Part shown: piece by piece, positions 16,013-25,234 of the stretch
How the letters are laid out: every line of letters starts with the position of its first letter
How positions within the stretch are numbered: position 1 is the first letter of the stretch
Assembly (NCBI GenBank): GCA_965232015.1
Contig: OZ246946.1
Span: forward strand, 3,038,001-3,102,000
DNA from: JAJEAO01 sp963667635
Lineage (GTDB): Bacteria > Acidobacteriota > Vicinamibacteria > Marinacidobacterales > Marinacidobacteraceae
Direction: 5' to 3'
Length of the DNA: 64,000 bases
Notes under the pieces: generated by a model
What the model was told of the DNA's origin: nothing
What the model saw: only the letters and a program-made list of their open reading frames with translations
The model's database searches: none
Translations under genes and position numbers: made by a program

Positions 16013-16440
16013 TGTCAATGGCCGTCTAAAATGCGACACTTCTGGCCAGCGAAAATGCGACACTCTTGGGGTCGCGACTGGTCGTGGAAGGTTCGCCCCA
16101 TTCATCGTCGTGGAGGCACGAGCAGGCCGAGACCGGGGTCGTTTGGGCTGAATCTGAGGCTGCGGTCGAGGGCGTATCGGTAGCCATCGCCGCAGGGCTC
16201 GCTCCGGCGGGGAGCCCCCGAGATGAGGCGGTCGGCTCGGATGTCCCGCGGCCGTCAACTCACTCCTGTCCGCGGCGTGGAAGGATCCGGCCCGTTCCGG
16301 GTCGCAACGCGGAAGGAGCGGAGCGACCGGAGCGCGGCGACCTGGAACCCCCAGCCTCGTCGCCGGGGACCTCTCGCTCGTGACTGCCCCGCCTCGCGGG
16401 CGTGAGCTCCGGTCGAGTGGATCGTCTTCGGTGGCCGCAG
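16013..16440. mobile_element. Relic of an IS21-family element left end
   Basis: A noncoding stretch starting TGTCAATGGCCGTC and carrying the double GCGAAAATGCGACACT-like end repeat, then a ~400-bp tract closely similar to the left end of the complete IS21 element at 23.67 kb. It includes the shared GTTCCGGGTCGCAACGCGGA and GCGTGAGC..CGGTCGAGTGGATCG strings, the latter equal to the last codons of istB. No transposase remains. This fills the gap between the ubiquitin-like operon and the dipeptidase gene. Confidence 0.7.
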
Positions 16441-16525
16441 ACACCGGGTCGGACAACTTTTCCGCTCGCCGCCGGCGTCCGCGCCGTGGCGATCGGCCGT
16501 CTGCTCGACGACCTCTGACCCCGCG

Positions 16526-17740
16526 TCAGGCCCAGACGTCGCGAAGGACGCGCAGCGCATTGCCGCCCATGACCCTGGCGATGTCGTCGTCCGAGTAATC
16601 GTGGCCGACCAGCCAGCGGAGGATGTTCCTGGACCCCTCCACCGGATTCTCGATGCCGGCCACATAGGGGACCCGCTCGAACGGAGGCGCGCCGGAGCCG
16701 GCGCTCGCCTTCTTGATCGAGAGCGCCCCGGCATACACCTGATGGAGGCCGCAGTGGTCTCCGAACACGGTGTCGGGCCCGAAGCCGACGTGATCCACGC
16801 CCACGAGGTCCTTCACGTACTCGAAGTGCTCCATGAACGATTCGAGGTCGTGGTGCGGGTGGTTCGCGGTCAGGGTGGTGTGGGGCGCGGCCTCGATGCC
16901 GATGATCCCGCCCTTGTCGGCGCAGGCGCGCAGCACGTCGTCCGGGGCCATGCGCCGGGTGTTCCACAGCGCCCGGGCGCCGATGTGGGTGATGGAGACC
17001 GGCTTCGAGCTCGCTTCGATCACGTCGAGGGTGGTCTGGTCGCCGCAGTGCGCCGTGTCGATCAGCATCCCCACCTTGTTCATGCGCTCGACCGCCTGCC
17101 GGCCGAAGGTGGTGAGCCCACCGTCGTTCGGCTCCTTCAGGCCGCTGCCGAGGGCGTTCGACTCGCTGTAGGTGATCCCCATCTCGCGGACGCCGAAGCC
17201 GTAGAGCACTTCGATCCGGTCGAGCTCGTTCTCGATCGGCGCCGCGCCTTCGATCGCCGCCACCCAGGCGATCTTCCCGTGGGCGTGAGCGTCGAGGATG
17301 TCCTGAACCGTCCGGCAGGGAACGAGGAAGTCCTGGTGGGCCAGGTCCGCGAGTCGCATCCCGAGGTCGTGGAGGACCTCGTTCCACTTCCAGCCACTGC
17401 GGGACTCGATCCGGCAGATGCCGTCGAGCAGATTGTCGAAGACGCAGTCCCAGTCGGACCGGGCCAGCGCGTCGAACGGGGTGAAGACCCGGCCCTCGCG
17501 CACGTAGGCGGGAGTCTCCTCGATGCGGCTCGGGAAGCTGCCCAGGTGCTCGTGCAAGGAGACGAGGACGAGCTCGCGCGCGAGGCGGTCCGCCCGGGCC
17601 TCCTGCTCGGCGGAAAGCGGCACCGGGTGCGCCGGAAACTGCGTCTCGTCCCACGCCAGCTCCCGCGGGGCGTAGTCCTCGCCGGGGGTCAGGTAGCCGA
17701 ACGACCGGTAGCCGTTCGGGCCTCGCTTGCCTCGTCCCAT
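16526..17740 (-). CDS. Membrane dipeptidase (peptidase family M19)
   Basis: A 404-residue zinc dipeptidase of the renal dipeptidase family. Expected ligands and neighbours are visible: an N-terminal SLHEHLG, a bridging Glu in AAIEGAAPIEN, His in IDTAHCG and SITHIGARA, and the late Asp in GFGPDTVFGD. Ordinary M19 enzymes have HxD at the first site; here it is HEH. No signal peptide is obvious, so it may be cytoplasmic or use another route. It would cleave dipeptides, possibly with D-residues. It stands alone, flanked by an IS relic downstream and a divergent VapBC locus upstream. Confidence 0.87.
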   Translation of the reverse strand: MGRGKRGPNGYRSFGYLTPGEDYAPRELAWDETQFPAHPVPLSAEQEARADRLARELVLVSLHEHLGSFPSRIEETPAYVREGRVFTPFDALARSDWDCVFDNLLDGICRIESRSGWKWNEVLHDLGMRLADLAHQDFLVPCRTVQDILDAHAHGKIAWVAAIEGAAPIENELDRIEVLYGFGVREMGITYSESNALGSGLKEPNDGGLTTFGRQAVERMNKVGMLIDTAHCGDQTTLDVIEASSKPVSITHIGARALWNTRRMAPDDVLRACADKGGIIGIEAAPHTTLTANHPHHDLESFMEHFEYVKDLVGVDHVGFGPDTVFGDHCGLHQVYAGALSIKKASAGSGAPPFERVPYVAGIENPVEGSRNILRWLVGHDYSDDDIARVMGGNALRVLRDVWA

Positions 17741-17925
17741 GGATGACCTCCCGATGCAGCGGCTCGTCCGGAGCCCTCTTGAGAGGCGGCATTATGGATC
17801 GCTCCTGGATCGCTGGAGCGGAAGTCCTGGCGCCGGACCGACGCAGCGTGCGTCCGGGGGGAATCAACCTGGAGCGCGGCGCCCGCTGCTAGTCTGTAGG
17901 GCGCAAAGACCGTGAGGCTCTCGCC

Positions 17926-18246
17926 GTGCGCAGAATCACCGTATCCGTTGACGAAGCCACCCACCGCCACGCCCGCACGCGCGCGGCTGAGCTGGACACT
18001 TCGGTGTCGGCCCTCGTGCGCGAGTTCCTGAATCGGCTGGCGCCCCGGACGGCGCGACCGGAGGCGCGACGCGCCGGGTCGGCGCTCGAGAGACGGCGCC
18101 GGTTGCTGGACGCCATCTTCGAAGACTTCGATGCCCGAGGGGTGGGACTGCGGATGGCCGACAACCTGCCCCGCGAGGCGCTCTACGACCGCTCGGCCGG
18201 GAGTTCGAAAGGGAAGGCCGCCCCCTCCGCCGGCGACGACGGCTGA
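17926..18246 (+). CDS. VapB-like antitoxin, partner of a deleted toxin
   Basis: A 106-residue antitoxin opening MRRITVSVDEATHRHARTRA, a ribbon-helix-helix type DNA-binding N-terminus closely related to the antitoxin at 57.5 kb. The C-terminal part (GVGLRMADNLPREALYDRS) would wrap the toxin. The start is GTG at 17926. The gene looks intact, but the toxin immediately downstream is reduced to its two ends, so this antitoxin is an orphan. It may still act as a repressor of its own promoter or cross-react with the related toxin. Confidence 0.78.
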   Translation: MRRITVSVDEATHRHARTRAAELDTSVSALVREFLNRLAPRTARPEARRAGSALERRRRLLDAIFEDFDARGVGLRMADNLPREALYDRSAGSSKGKAAPSAGDDG

Positions 18247-18256
18247 TCGACAGGGA

Positions 18257-18362
18257 GTGCGACTCCTCGACACGAACGTTCTCCTGTACGCCGATGAACT
18301 CCGAGCAGGACTACGCCGGTATCCGCGTCGTCAACCCGTTTGAGGGTTTGCCCCCCGCCTGA
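18257..18362 (+). pseudogene. vapC remnant with a large internal deletion
   Basis: GTG at 18257 begins VRLLDTNVLLYAD, the N-terminus of a PIN-domain VapC. It is fused after ~40 bp, in a different frame, to EQDYAGIRVVNPFEGLPPA and a TGA at 18360, which is the typical VapC C-terminus (compare GQDYGGVRVANPF in the intact toxin at 58.1 kb). Roughly 100 codons containing the catalytic acidic residues are missing. The toxin is dead. Confidence 0.8.
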
Positions 18363-18469
18363 CCTGGCGCTGGCTCCAGCGTCTCATCCATGGCCCTTCG
18401 GGGACCGGAGCGACGACCCACCCGTGGCGTCGAACCGGCCGCGGGCGCCACATCGCTGATGTCGCCCCG

Positions 18470-19168
18470 CTATTCCCCCGGGCGGTTGGGGCCGATCGCG
18501 ATCTCGGTGACGTGCACGCTGAGGCCGGCGCCGGCGCGGAGGCCGATGACGCCGTCCGCGGGCAGGCGATCGCGTGGCAGCGCGGCGACCTCCGATTCGT
18601 TGACGAAGAACACGACGCGGTCCTCGCGGACATCCACGCTCAGCACGTTCTTCAGCGGCGCGTGAGCGTCAACCGCCAGGGTCTCCACCGCGTCGTGCGC
18701 AGTCCAGGGCGCGAGGTCGCGCACATCGCCCTCCGAGTGCTCCGCGATCCGGAAGCGGCCATCGTTCCGCAGCTCGAACGCGACCCACGCGGCATCCTCT
18801 CCGTCGAGGGCGCGGCCAGCGAGGAAGAGACCGTAAGGGCTGTCGAGGCGGACCGAGCCGGACTGCTCCGGATCGCCCTCCGGGAACAGGAAGATCGTGC
18901 TGCTCACCGAATAGGCGCCCGATGCGAAGCGCCCGGGGTCCCAGAACAGCCCGTCGGGGCCGGCGAAGACATGCCAACCGGGCCTCATCACGACGAGGCG
19001 ACGCTCCGGAGCCGGCGCGCCGTCGTCATGACGGGCCTTCCAGTGCTCCGGGCGGTCCAGGTTGTGTCCGGACTGCGCCGCGCCGGGCGCCGCGAGCAGA
19101 GTGGCGACGAAAGCGAGACCCGCAACCGGGCCGGGGCGCGACCCGCTCGGGGTCGGTCGCCGAAGCAT
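18470..19168 (-). CDS. Secreted hypothetical protein
   Basis: A 232-residue exported protein. The signal peptide (VAGLAFVATLLAAPGAAQS) is followed by a beta-rich domain with segments such as RPGWHVFAGPDGLFWDPG, AAWVAFELRNDGRFRIAEH and LSVDVREDRVVFFVNESEV. This pattern resembles concanavalin-like (DUF1080-type) carbohydrate-binding folds, but I cannot name a family. No catalytic motif is apparent. It stands alone between the VapBC relic and the SRPBCC gene. Confidence 0.62.
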   Translation of the reverse strand: MLRRPTPSGSRPGPVAGLAFVATLLAAPGAAQSGHNLDRPEHWKARHDDGAPAPERRLVVMRPGWHVFAGPDGLFWDPGRFASGAYSVSSTIFLFPEGDPEQSGSVRLDSPYGLFLAGRALDGEDAAWVAFELRNDGRFRIAEHSEGDVRDLAPWTAHDAVETLAVDAHAPLKNVLSVDVREDRVVFFVNESEVAALPRDRLPADGVIGLRAGAGLSVHVTEIAIGPNRPGE

Positions 19169-19264
19169 TACGGCGCGTTTCCGGGTCTCGATGCCGCCGG
19201 CCGGCTCGACATGGTCCCTCGCATGGCGCCCGTCATCGTACCGGGGCGGGGCGGCGACGCCGCC

Positions 19265-20062
19265 CTACGGGAAGCGCGCGGCGAACCACGCGCGCCAGGC
19301 CGCCGCGTCCCGCGTGGCGACCTCCGGGGCCTCTTCGCCGTAGAGGTAGAGCTCAAGCGTGACGGTCGCCTGCTTCGCCACCTTGTAGGCGCTCGCGACG
19401 GCGATCCCGGGCGCGGGTTCGCGGAGTCGGAACACGGCGTAGGGCTGGCGGCGCCCGGCGGACTCCACGAAATCGCCCTTCAGCGCGCCGGCGTCGGGCG
19501 CCGAGAAGCTCCAGGGGTCTCCCGGGGCGAGTCCCCCGACGCCGATCGCGCTCACGAGCGCCTTCCAGGCGTCGCCCGCCGAACCATCGAACGGGGCCAT
19601 CGCCCGGAGGATGGAAGCGCGCTGCCCGGCGAAGTGGGCGAGGTAGAGCCGGAGGATGGAGAGGGCCGCCGGCCAACCGGCCTCGAAGTCCTCGAGCTGA
19701 TCGTCCCAGTCGTTCGCGCTCGCGAACAGGCTGTGGACGATCCGGACGACGCACCGTCCGTCCGACCGGGGGGTGATGGTCCATTCGGTCGCTGTCGGAG
19801 GGCCGTCCGGACCGCAGTCCCTGCCCTCGTGTCGGAACCGGCGTGGCGGGTCCCAGACCGTGACCTTCGCCGGGACATCCATCTGCGAGCCGGTGTGGTA
19901 GGTGAGGGCGCCCCCGGTACGTTCCTCGACATCGGTCGGATAGAACCAGGAAGAGATGCCGGGGCCGGTGGCGATCGCTTCCCAGACGTCGTCCGGCGTC
20001 CCGGGGACTTCGCGTTCGACGGTGATGGAGCGGGCTCCCGAAGGGCCCTTTTCGACGCTCAT
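19265..20062 (-). CDS. SRPBCC/AHSA1-domain protein
   Basis: A 265-residue protein of the START/Bet v1-like fold. The N-terminal half shows the activator-of-Hsp90-homologue pattern: TVEREVPGTPDDVWEAIATG, GISSWFYPTDVE and VTVWDPPRRFRHEG. The C-terminal half looks like a second, diverged copy. Such proteins bind hydrophobic ligands. Its ATG overlaps the stop of the upstream HTH gene by 4 bp (ATGA), so the two are one operon. ArsR/SRPBCC pairs are common and usually respond to a small molecule; the ligand is unknown here. Confidence 0.78.
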   Translation of the reverse strand: MSVEKGPSGARSITVEREVPGTPDDVWEAIATGPGISSWFYPTDVEERTGGALTYHTGSQMDVPAKVTVWDPPRRFRHEGRDCGPDGPPTATEWTITPRSDGRCVVRIVHSLFASANDWDDQLEDFEAGWPAALSILRLYLAHFAGQRASILRAMAPFDGSAGDAWKALVSAIGVGGLAPGDPWSFSAPDAGALKGDFVESAGRRQPYAVFRLREPAPGIAVASAYKVAKQATVTLELYLYGEEAPEVATRDAAAWRAWFAARFP

Positions 20063-20658
20063 GACTTCTTCTCCTTGGCGTGGGTGGGGGTCGGATAAGC
20101 CGAAACGACCAGGCGATGGGGCCGACCCCCGGGCGCGGCCTCGTCGTGGTAGCGCCGGACGAGTTCGCCGACCGCCGCGACCAGATCCCGGCTGAACCGG
20201 GCGCGAGCCTCGGGCGAGGCGAACCGGATTTCCGTGTCCAGCGACAGGGTGGCGAGCCGCCTGCCGGTCTCGTCGGAGCGGCGCACGAGGCGCCCCACCT
20301 CGCGCACGACCCGGGCGGCGAGCGCGAGGAGGTAGCTCGCGGACAGCCGGTCGCGGGTCCTCCCGGGGTCGGTCGCCAGCGGGCCGAGCGCCGTCGGGGA
20401 GACGAGGTAGGAGCGGGCGGTCGCCACCAGCCGGCGCTCGGTGAGCCCGCCCCACTTCCGTTCGTCGGCGACCCGTGCGAGGCCGTGTTTTTCCAGGGTG
20501 CGCAGGTGGTAGTTGATCTGCTGGCGGGGAAGGCCGAGCCGGGCCGCGAGCGCGGCCGCCGAGGCGGGCTCGCTCAGTTCGGCGAGAAGGCGGGACCGGC
20601 GCGGCTCGAGCATGACGGCGGCGGCCGCCGGGTCCTCGACCACGGCGACATCCAGCAT
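20059..20658 (-). CDS. ArsR-type winged-helix transcriptional regulator
   Basis: A 199-residue regulator with an N-terminal winged helix: LAELSEPASAAALAARLGLP, then RQQINYHLRTLEKHGLARV, the recognition helix and wing pattern of ArsR-type proteins. No metal-binding Cys cluster is seen, so it is likely a ligand- or partner-responsive member. The ATG at 20658 is preferred over upstream starts that would read through the palindrome at 20678-20697. It is coupled to the SRPBCC gene and probably autoregulates through that palindrome. Confidence 0.78.
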   Translation of the reverse strand: MLDVAVVEDPAAAAVMLEPRRSRLLAELSEPASAAALAARLGLPRQQINYHLRTLEKHGLARVADERKWGGLTERRLVATARSYLVSPTALGPLATDPGRTRDRLSASYLLALAARVVREVGRLVRRSDETGRRLATLSLDTEIRFASPEARARFSRDLVAAVGELVRRYHDEAAPGGRPHRLVVSAYPTPTHAKEKKS

Positions 20659-20677
20659 GACGGCGGGTAGTAGAGCA

Positions 20678-20697
20678 TTGACAAGTTTATTTGTCAA
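20678..20697 (-). promoter_or_regulatory. Palindromic operator upstream of the ArsR-type regulator
   Basis: TTGACAA-GTTTAT-TTGTCAA is a perfect 7-bp inverted repeat with a 6-bp AT-rich centre, 20 nt before the regulator's ATG and overlapping the end of the DUF4143 gene. On the minus strand its first arm also supplies a TTGACA -35 box. Position and form suggest an autoregulatory operator. Confidence 0.6.
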
Positions 20698-21917
20698 TGA
20701 CGTCCGGAGTGAGCTCGTGACAGGAACCAGGGCGCGATCCGGAAGCCTTTCATCATGAAGTCCTCGGCCCCGCCGTGGACCAGCACCCCGCCCGTCGTCG
20801 GGTTCGTGGGGATCCCCGTCCACCATTCGAGGGTCCGGAGCGCTGACGGCCGAACGGTCAACCCCGACTTCACCTCCACCGGGACGAGCCGCCCGGCGAG
20901 TTCGATGAGGACATCGATCTCGCGCCCGCGGGAATCCCGCCAGAAGAACAGCGGCGGCCGGCGGCGGCGCGCCGCGAACGCCTTCACAAGTTCGGAGACC
21001 ACGAACGACTCGAACACGGCGCCGCGCAGGGGATGCGTCTCGAGAGTCGCAGCGTCACGGATCCCGAACAGCGAACAGACGAGGCCGCTGTCGAGGAAGT
21101 GGAGCCGCGGGCGACGGCGGAGGCGCTTGGCGAAGTTCCGGTGGTGGGGGCGCAGGGTCGTCGCGAGGTAGCCGATCTCCAGCGCGGTCAGCCAGCGCCG
21201 AGCCGTCTGCTGGGAGACCGCAGCGTCGTTCGCGAGCGCGCTCAGATTCAGCTCGGTCGCCGTTCGCCCGGCGGCGAGCCGGACGAAGGTCTCGAAAGCG
21301 GCGGGATCGGAGACTCGGAGCGCCTCCCGCAGATCGCGCTCGACGTAGGTCGCGAAATAGTCCTCGTACCACTCTGGAGCGGGCGCGCCCCGGGCGTGGA
21401 TCGCGGGGTAGAAGCCCCGAACGAGCGTCTCCCACAGTTCGGACGGTTTCGCGGTCGGGGGAGCCGTCGGTCGTCGTCCGGCCCGATCGAGCGTTTCCGG
21501 GTCGAGCGGCTCCTGCCCCCGGAGTTCCGCCATGGACAGCGGATGGAGCGTGAGGCGCGCCGTCCTTCCAGCGAGCGTCTGCGAGACGGACTCCAGCAGC
21601 AGCAGGTTCAGCGACCCCGAAAGGGCGAAGCGGCCCGGCGCCGGGTCATCGTCCACCAGCACCTGGATGTAGGAGAGGAGATCCGGGACGCGCTGCACCT
21701 CATCGAGCACCATGCGGTCGGCTTGCGCGAGGAATCCGCGCGGGTCGGATCGCGCCCACGCCCGGGTGTCGGGGGCTTCCAGCGATTGGTAGCGATGTTC
21801 GGGAAACGTCGCCCGCAGCAGGGTGGTCTTCCCCGACTGTCGTGGGCCCGTGAGCGTCACGACCGGAGAGGTGGCGGCGGCCGAGATCAGCGCGGGGGCG
21901 ATGTGCCGCGGAATCAC
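20694..21917 (-). CDS. AAA ATPase with C-terminal DUF4143
   Basis: A 407-residue protein of the AAA_14/DUF4143 family. Walker A is GPRQSGKT at residues 24-31, Walker B is RMVLDEVQRVPDL near 70, and an ALSGSLNLLLL sensor segment follows. The C-terminal half has the DUF4143 pattern, including YFATYVERDLREALRV, a winged-helix-like region and a nuclease-like REIDVLIE...PVEVKSG motif. These proteins are abundant in genomes rich in toxin-antitoxin and mobile genes; their physiological role is not established. The nuclease-like E/K residues appear intact. A second, distant paralogue lies at 26.6 kb. Confidence 0.82.
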   Translation of the reverse strand: MIPRHIAPALISAAATSPVVTLTGPRQSGKTTLLRATFPEHRYQSLEAPDTRAWARSDPRGFLAQADRMVLDEVQRVPDLLSYIQVLVDDDPAPGRFALSGSLNLLLLESVSQTLAGRTARLTLHPLSMAELRGQEPLDPETLDRAGRRPTAPPTAKPSELWETLVRGFYPAIHARGAPAPEWYEDYFATYVERDLREALRVSDPAAFETFVRLAAGRTATELNLSALANDAAVSQQTARRWLTALEIGYLATTLRPHHRNFAKRLRRRPRLHFLDSGLVCSLFGIRDAATLETHPLRGAVFESFVVSELVKAFAARRRRPPLFFWRDSRGREIDVLIELAGRLVPVEVKSGLTVRPSALRTLEWWTGIPTNPTTGGVLVHGGAEDFMMKGFRIAPWFLSRAHSGRH

Positions 21918-22064
21918 GCCCTCAATCTCTCACTCGCGCTGGATTGTGTCAAATCGGTGATGGCGTGGAGAAACTGACACGGCCGACGAGGGGATGAGCC
22001 GGCCCCGGCGTACGGGCGCGAGCCGGAGTCGCTGCGTCGGTACTCTCTGCGCGGAGATCCGACC

Positions 22065-23493
22065 ATGCCGAAGACGAACCCCCTGACCCTCCTCGCCCTC
22101 TCGCTCGCGATCCTCGCCGGCCCCGCCGCCCTCGCCCAGGAGTACGGCAGCCGGGGAAACCTCGAGAAGAACGCCACCCCCGCCGAGCGCGAGGCGATGG
22201 AGGCCCTCTACGAGCGGTTCGTCCCCTACATCGATCGGGCGCGCACCGAACTCACCATGGTGCGGCACACCATCGAGTACGCCGAGGCGCGGGGATTCCG
22301 GGCGTGGGATCCCGCGCTCCGCGGCGGTGAATCCGGGGGACCGCTTCTACGCGGTGAACCGGGACCGCACCATGCTGCTGTGGGTCGTGGGGAGCGAACC
22401 GCTCGCGTCCGGGATGCGGCTCGTGAACAGCCACATTGACTCGGTCCGGCTGGAGCTGAAGCCGCATCCGGTCGCGAAGAAGCAGGACGTCGTGACGCTG
22501 GACACGCTGGTTCACGGCGGCCTGAAGGGCTACCAGTGGGTCAACGTCCCCCTCGGTCTCACCGGCCGCGTGGACAAGAAGGACGGGTCGGTCGTCTGGA
22601 TCGAGTACGGATTCGATCCCTCCGATCCGGTCCTCATGATCCCCGATCTCGCGCCGCACGTGGACCGCGACTTTCGGAACCGCCCCCGCGCCGACGCCAT
22701 CGAGCGCGAGGAGCTCGACCCGATCCTCGTCTCCGCGCCGACCGGAGGCGAGGACGGGATGGACGTCATGGCGCGCGCGGTCGCCCTCATCGAGGACGAG
22801 TTCGGGATCGAGCCGGAGGACTGGGTCAGCAGCGACATCCAGATCGTCCCGCTCACGCCGGTGCGGGAGATCGGGATGGACCGGGCGCTGTTCGGCGCCT
22901 TCGGCCTCGACGACCGGCTCACCGCGGTGGTGAACGTGTTCGCGCTGGAGGACGCCGGAACCCCGACCCACACCGCGATGGCCTACCTGGTCACCGACGA
23001 GGAAGTCGGGAGCGGCTCCAACATCAGCGTCGGCTCCGAGTGGTTCCGGCGGATCGTCGCCGAGATGATCCGCGCCGAGACGGGCTCGGTGAGCGAACTC
23101 GACGTCATGGAGACGTTCGGCAACACCGACATGATCACGGCGGACACCACGACGGCGACGAACCCGCTGTGGCCGTCGCCGCAGGCGCCCGGCAACGCAT
23201 CGCTCCTCCACCACGGGCTCGTCATCAAGCTCTACGGCGCCGGGCGGAGCGCGAACAGCGAGTTCGTGGCGAAGCTGCGACGGATCCTCGGCGACGAACA
23301 GGTGGCGTGGCAGAGCCACACCTACAAGGCGGGCTACGGCGGCGGGACGATCGCCCGCTACTTCAACCAGATGAACATGGAAGTGACCGACTGGGGCGTC
23401 GGCATCCTGTCCATGCACAGCACCTGGGACGTGGCCTCGAAGGCCGATCTGTGGGCGCTCTATCGGGGCTTTCTGGTGTTCTTCGGAAGCTGA
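22065..23493 (+). pseudogene. Secreted M18-family aminopeptidase, frameshifted
   Basis: The first frame (ATG 22065) gives a signal peptide (LLALSLAILAGPAALAQ) and the start of an M18 aminopeptidase up to GFRAWDPALR. A +1 shift near 22315 then continues AAVNPGDRFYAVNRDRTMLL to the stop at 23493. Zinc and catalytic residues are all present in the second frame: NSHIDS, LDDRLTAVVN, TDEEVGSGS, ADTTTATNP and a C-terminal SMHSTWD. An extracytoplasmic M18 enzyme is itself unusual. The single-base shift is in a GC-run (gcgctccgcggcg), so an assembly error is possible. If real, the product is truncated at about 124 residues. Confidence 0.8.
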
Positions 23494-24415
23494 AAACCAG
23501 CCGCGCCGGCGGCTTACAGCCTGTGGACAAAGTCACGCGGCCCGGTTCTCCCGGTAGGGGCTCGAGCGGCGCTCTTCGTTGCGCATCGGTCGGAATACAC
23601 GCGGTATTCCTCCCTCGCGCGCCGCCCCCACCGGGAGAACTGGGCCAGCCGGGCGCCGCCCCCACCGGGAGTGTCAATGGCCATCGAAAATGCGACACTT
23701 CTGGCCATTGAAAATGCGACACTTTTTGGGTCGCGACTCGTTGTGGGAAGCCCGGCTCGTCCGGTCGTCGAGGTGCGAGGCGACCGAGACCTGGGTCGTC
23801 GGGGCTGGGGTTGAACTTGCGGTGCGGGGCGTTTCAGTAGCCCTCGCCTGAGGACTCGCCCCGGCGGGGAGCCTCGGAGATGAGGCGGTCGGCGCGGATG
23901 TCCGGTGCGCGGCGGTCAACTCACGGTCCGTGACCAGCAGGGATCCGGCGCGTTCCGGGTCGCAACGCGGAAGGAGCGGAGCGACGTCACCGGGGGCCTC
24001 TCCCTGCCGACTGCCCCTGGCGGGCGTGAGCCCCGGTCGAGTGCATCGTCCTGGTCAATGTCGTCGGGTGCGACGACGGCCATCGAAGATGCGACTCCTT
24101 CGGGACCGCCACCTGCCACTGGATGTCCATCGGGTTCACGATCGCGGAGATCTCGGGTCGCGGTGACGAAGGTCATCGTTGCCGGGCTGGCGGCCCACGG
24201 CGTGTCGGTAGTCTTCGCCTGAGGGCTCGCTGAGCGGACGCCGGTCCCGCCCACGGCGCCCGAACCTCTCGAAGGAGTCGTTGATCGGTCAGATGTCGGG
24301 GGCGCGGCGGTCAGCTCACTCCTGTCTGTGACGAGGAAGGATCGGGCCCGTTCCGGGTCGCAACGCGGAGGGAGCGGAGCGACCGGAGCGAGGCGACCCG
24401 GAACGCGCGGCCTCG

Positions 24416-25234
24416 TCACCGGGGGCCTCCCGCTGCTGACTGCCCCGCCTCGCGGGCGTGAGCCCCGGTCGGGTGGATCGTCTTCGACAGCTCCATCCGG
24501 CGACGCATCCGGTAGCTGTTCCCCCGGATGTTCACGATATGGCAGTGGTGCAGCAGCCGGTCCAGCAGCGCCGCCGCCATCACCTCGTCGCGGAGGATCT
24601 CTCCCCAGTTCTCGAACCCCTGGTTCGACGTCAGCACCGTCGAGACCCGCTCGTAACGTCGGTTGACCAGCTGGAAGAACAGGATCGCCCCGTTCCGCGT
24701 CACCGGCAGGTAACCGATCTCGTCCACCACCAGAAGCGACGGGTAGGTCAGCGTCTTGAGGCGCTGGTTCAGCCGACCCGCCGCCTCCGCCTCCTCCAGC
24801 GAGGCGATCAGGTCCGTCAGCGTCCCGTAATACACCCGCCGACCGTTCTCCGCCGCCGTGATCGCCAGGCTGATCGCCAGGTGCGTCTTCCCCACTCCCG
24901 GCGGCCCCAGGAACACCACGTTCTCCTTCCGCTCCACGAACCCCAGCTCATGCAGCGACGCGATCTGCTCCCGCTTGATCGAGGGCTGGAAGCTGAAGTC
25001 GAAATCCGCCAACGTCTTGATCGCCGGCAGCCGACTCGAACGCATCGCCGTCTGCAGCCGCCGGCTGTTCCGAAGCGCGATCTGCGCGCGCAGCAGCCGC
25101 TCGATCGCCTCCGAGGCGGTCGTGCCTCCTCCGTCCACTCCGGACAGCACCTCGTCCAGCGCCTCCAGAGCTCCCGGCATCTTCAGGTCGGCCAGCTGAG
25201 CCGCAATCCGTTCCCGGCGTGACAGTGTCTTCAT
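24416..25234 (-). CDS. istB: IstB-type transposition ATPase (IS21 family)
   Basis: A 272-residue AAA+ helper ATPase. Walker A reads FLGPPGVGKTHLAISL, Walker B LLVVDEIGYLPV, followed by VLTSNQGFENWGE; all are typical of IstB, which assists the IstA transposase in target selection. The ATG at 25234 overlaps the istA stop (ATGA), giving coupled expression. The last ~20 codons run into the element's left-end repeat and are shared by the relic at 16.4 kb. Confidence 0.93.
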   Translation of the reverse strand: MKTLSRRERIAAQLADLKMPGALEALDEVLSGVDGGGTTASEAIERLLRAQIALRNSRRLQTAMRSSRLPAIKTLADFDFSFQPSIKREQIASLHELGFVERKENVVFLGPPGVGKTHLAISLAITAAENGRRVYYGTLTDLIASLEEAEAAGRLNQRLKTLTYPSLLVVDEIGYLPVTRNGAILFFQLVNRRYERVSTVLTSNQGFENWGEILRDEVMAAALLDRLLHHCHIVNIRGNSYRMRRRMELSKTIHPTGAHAREAGQSAAGGPR

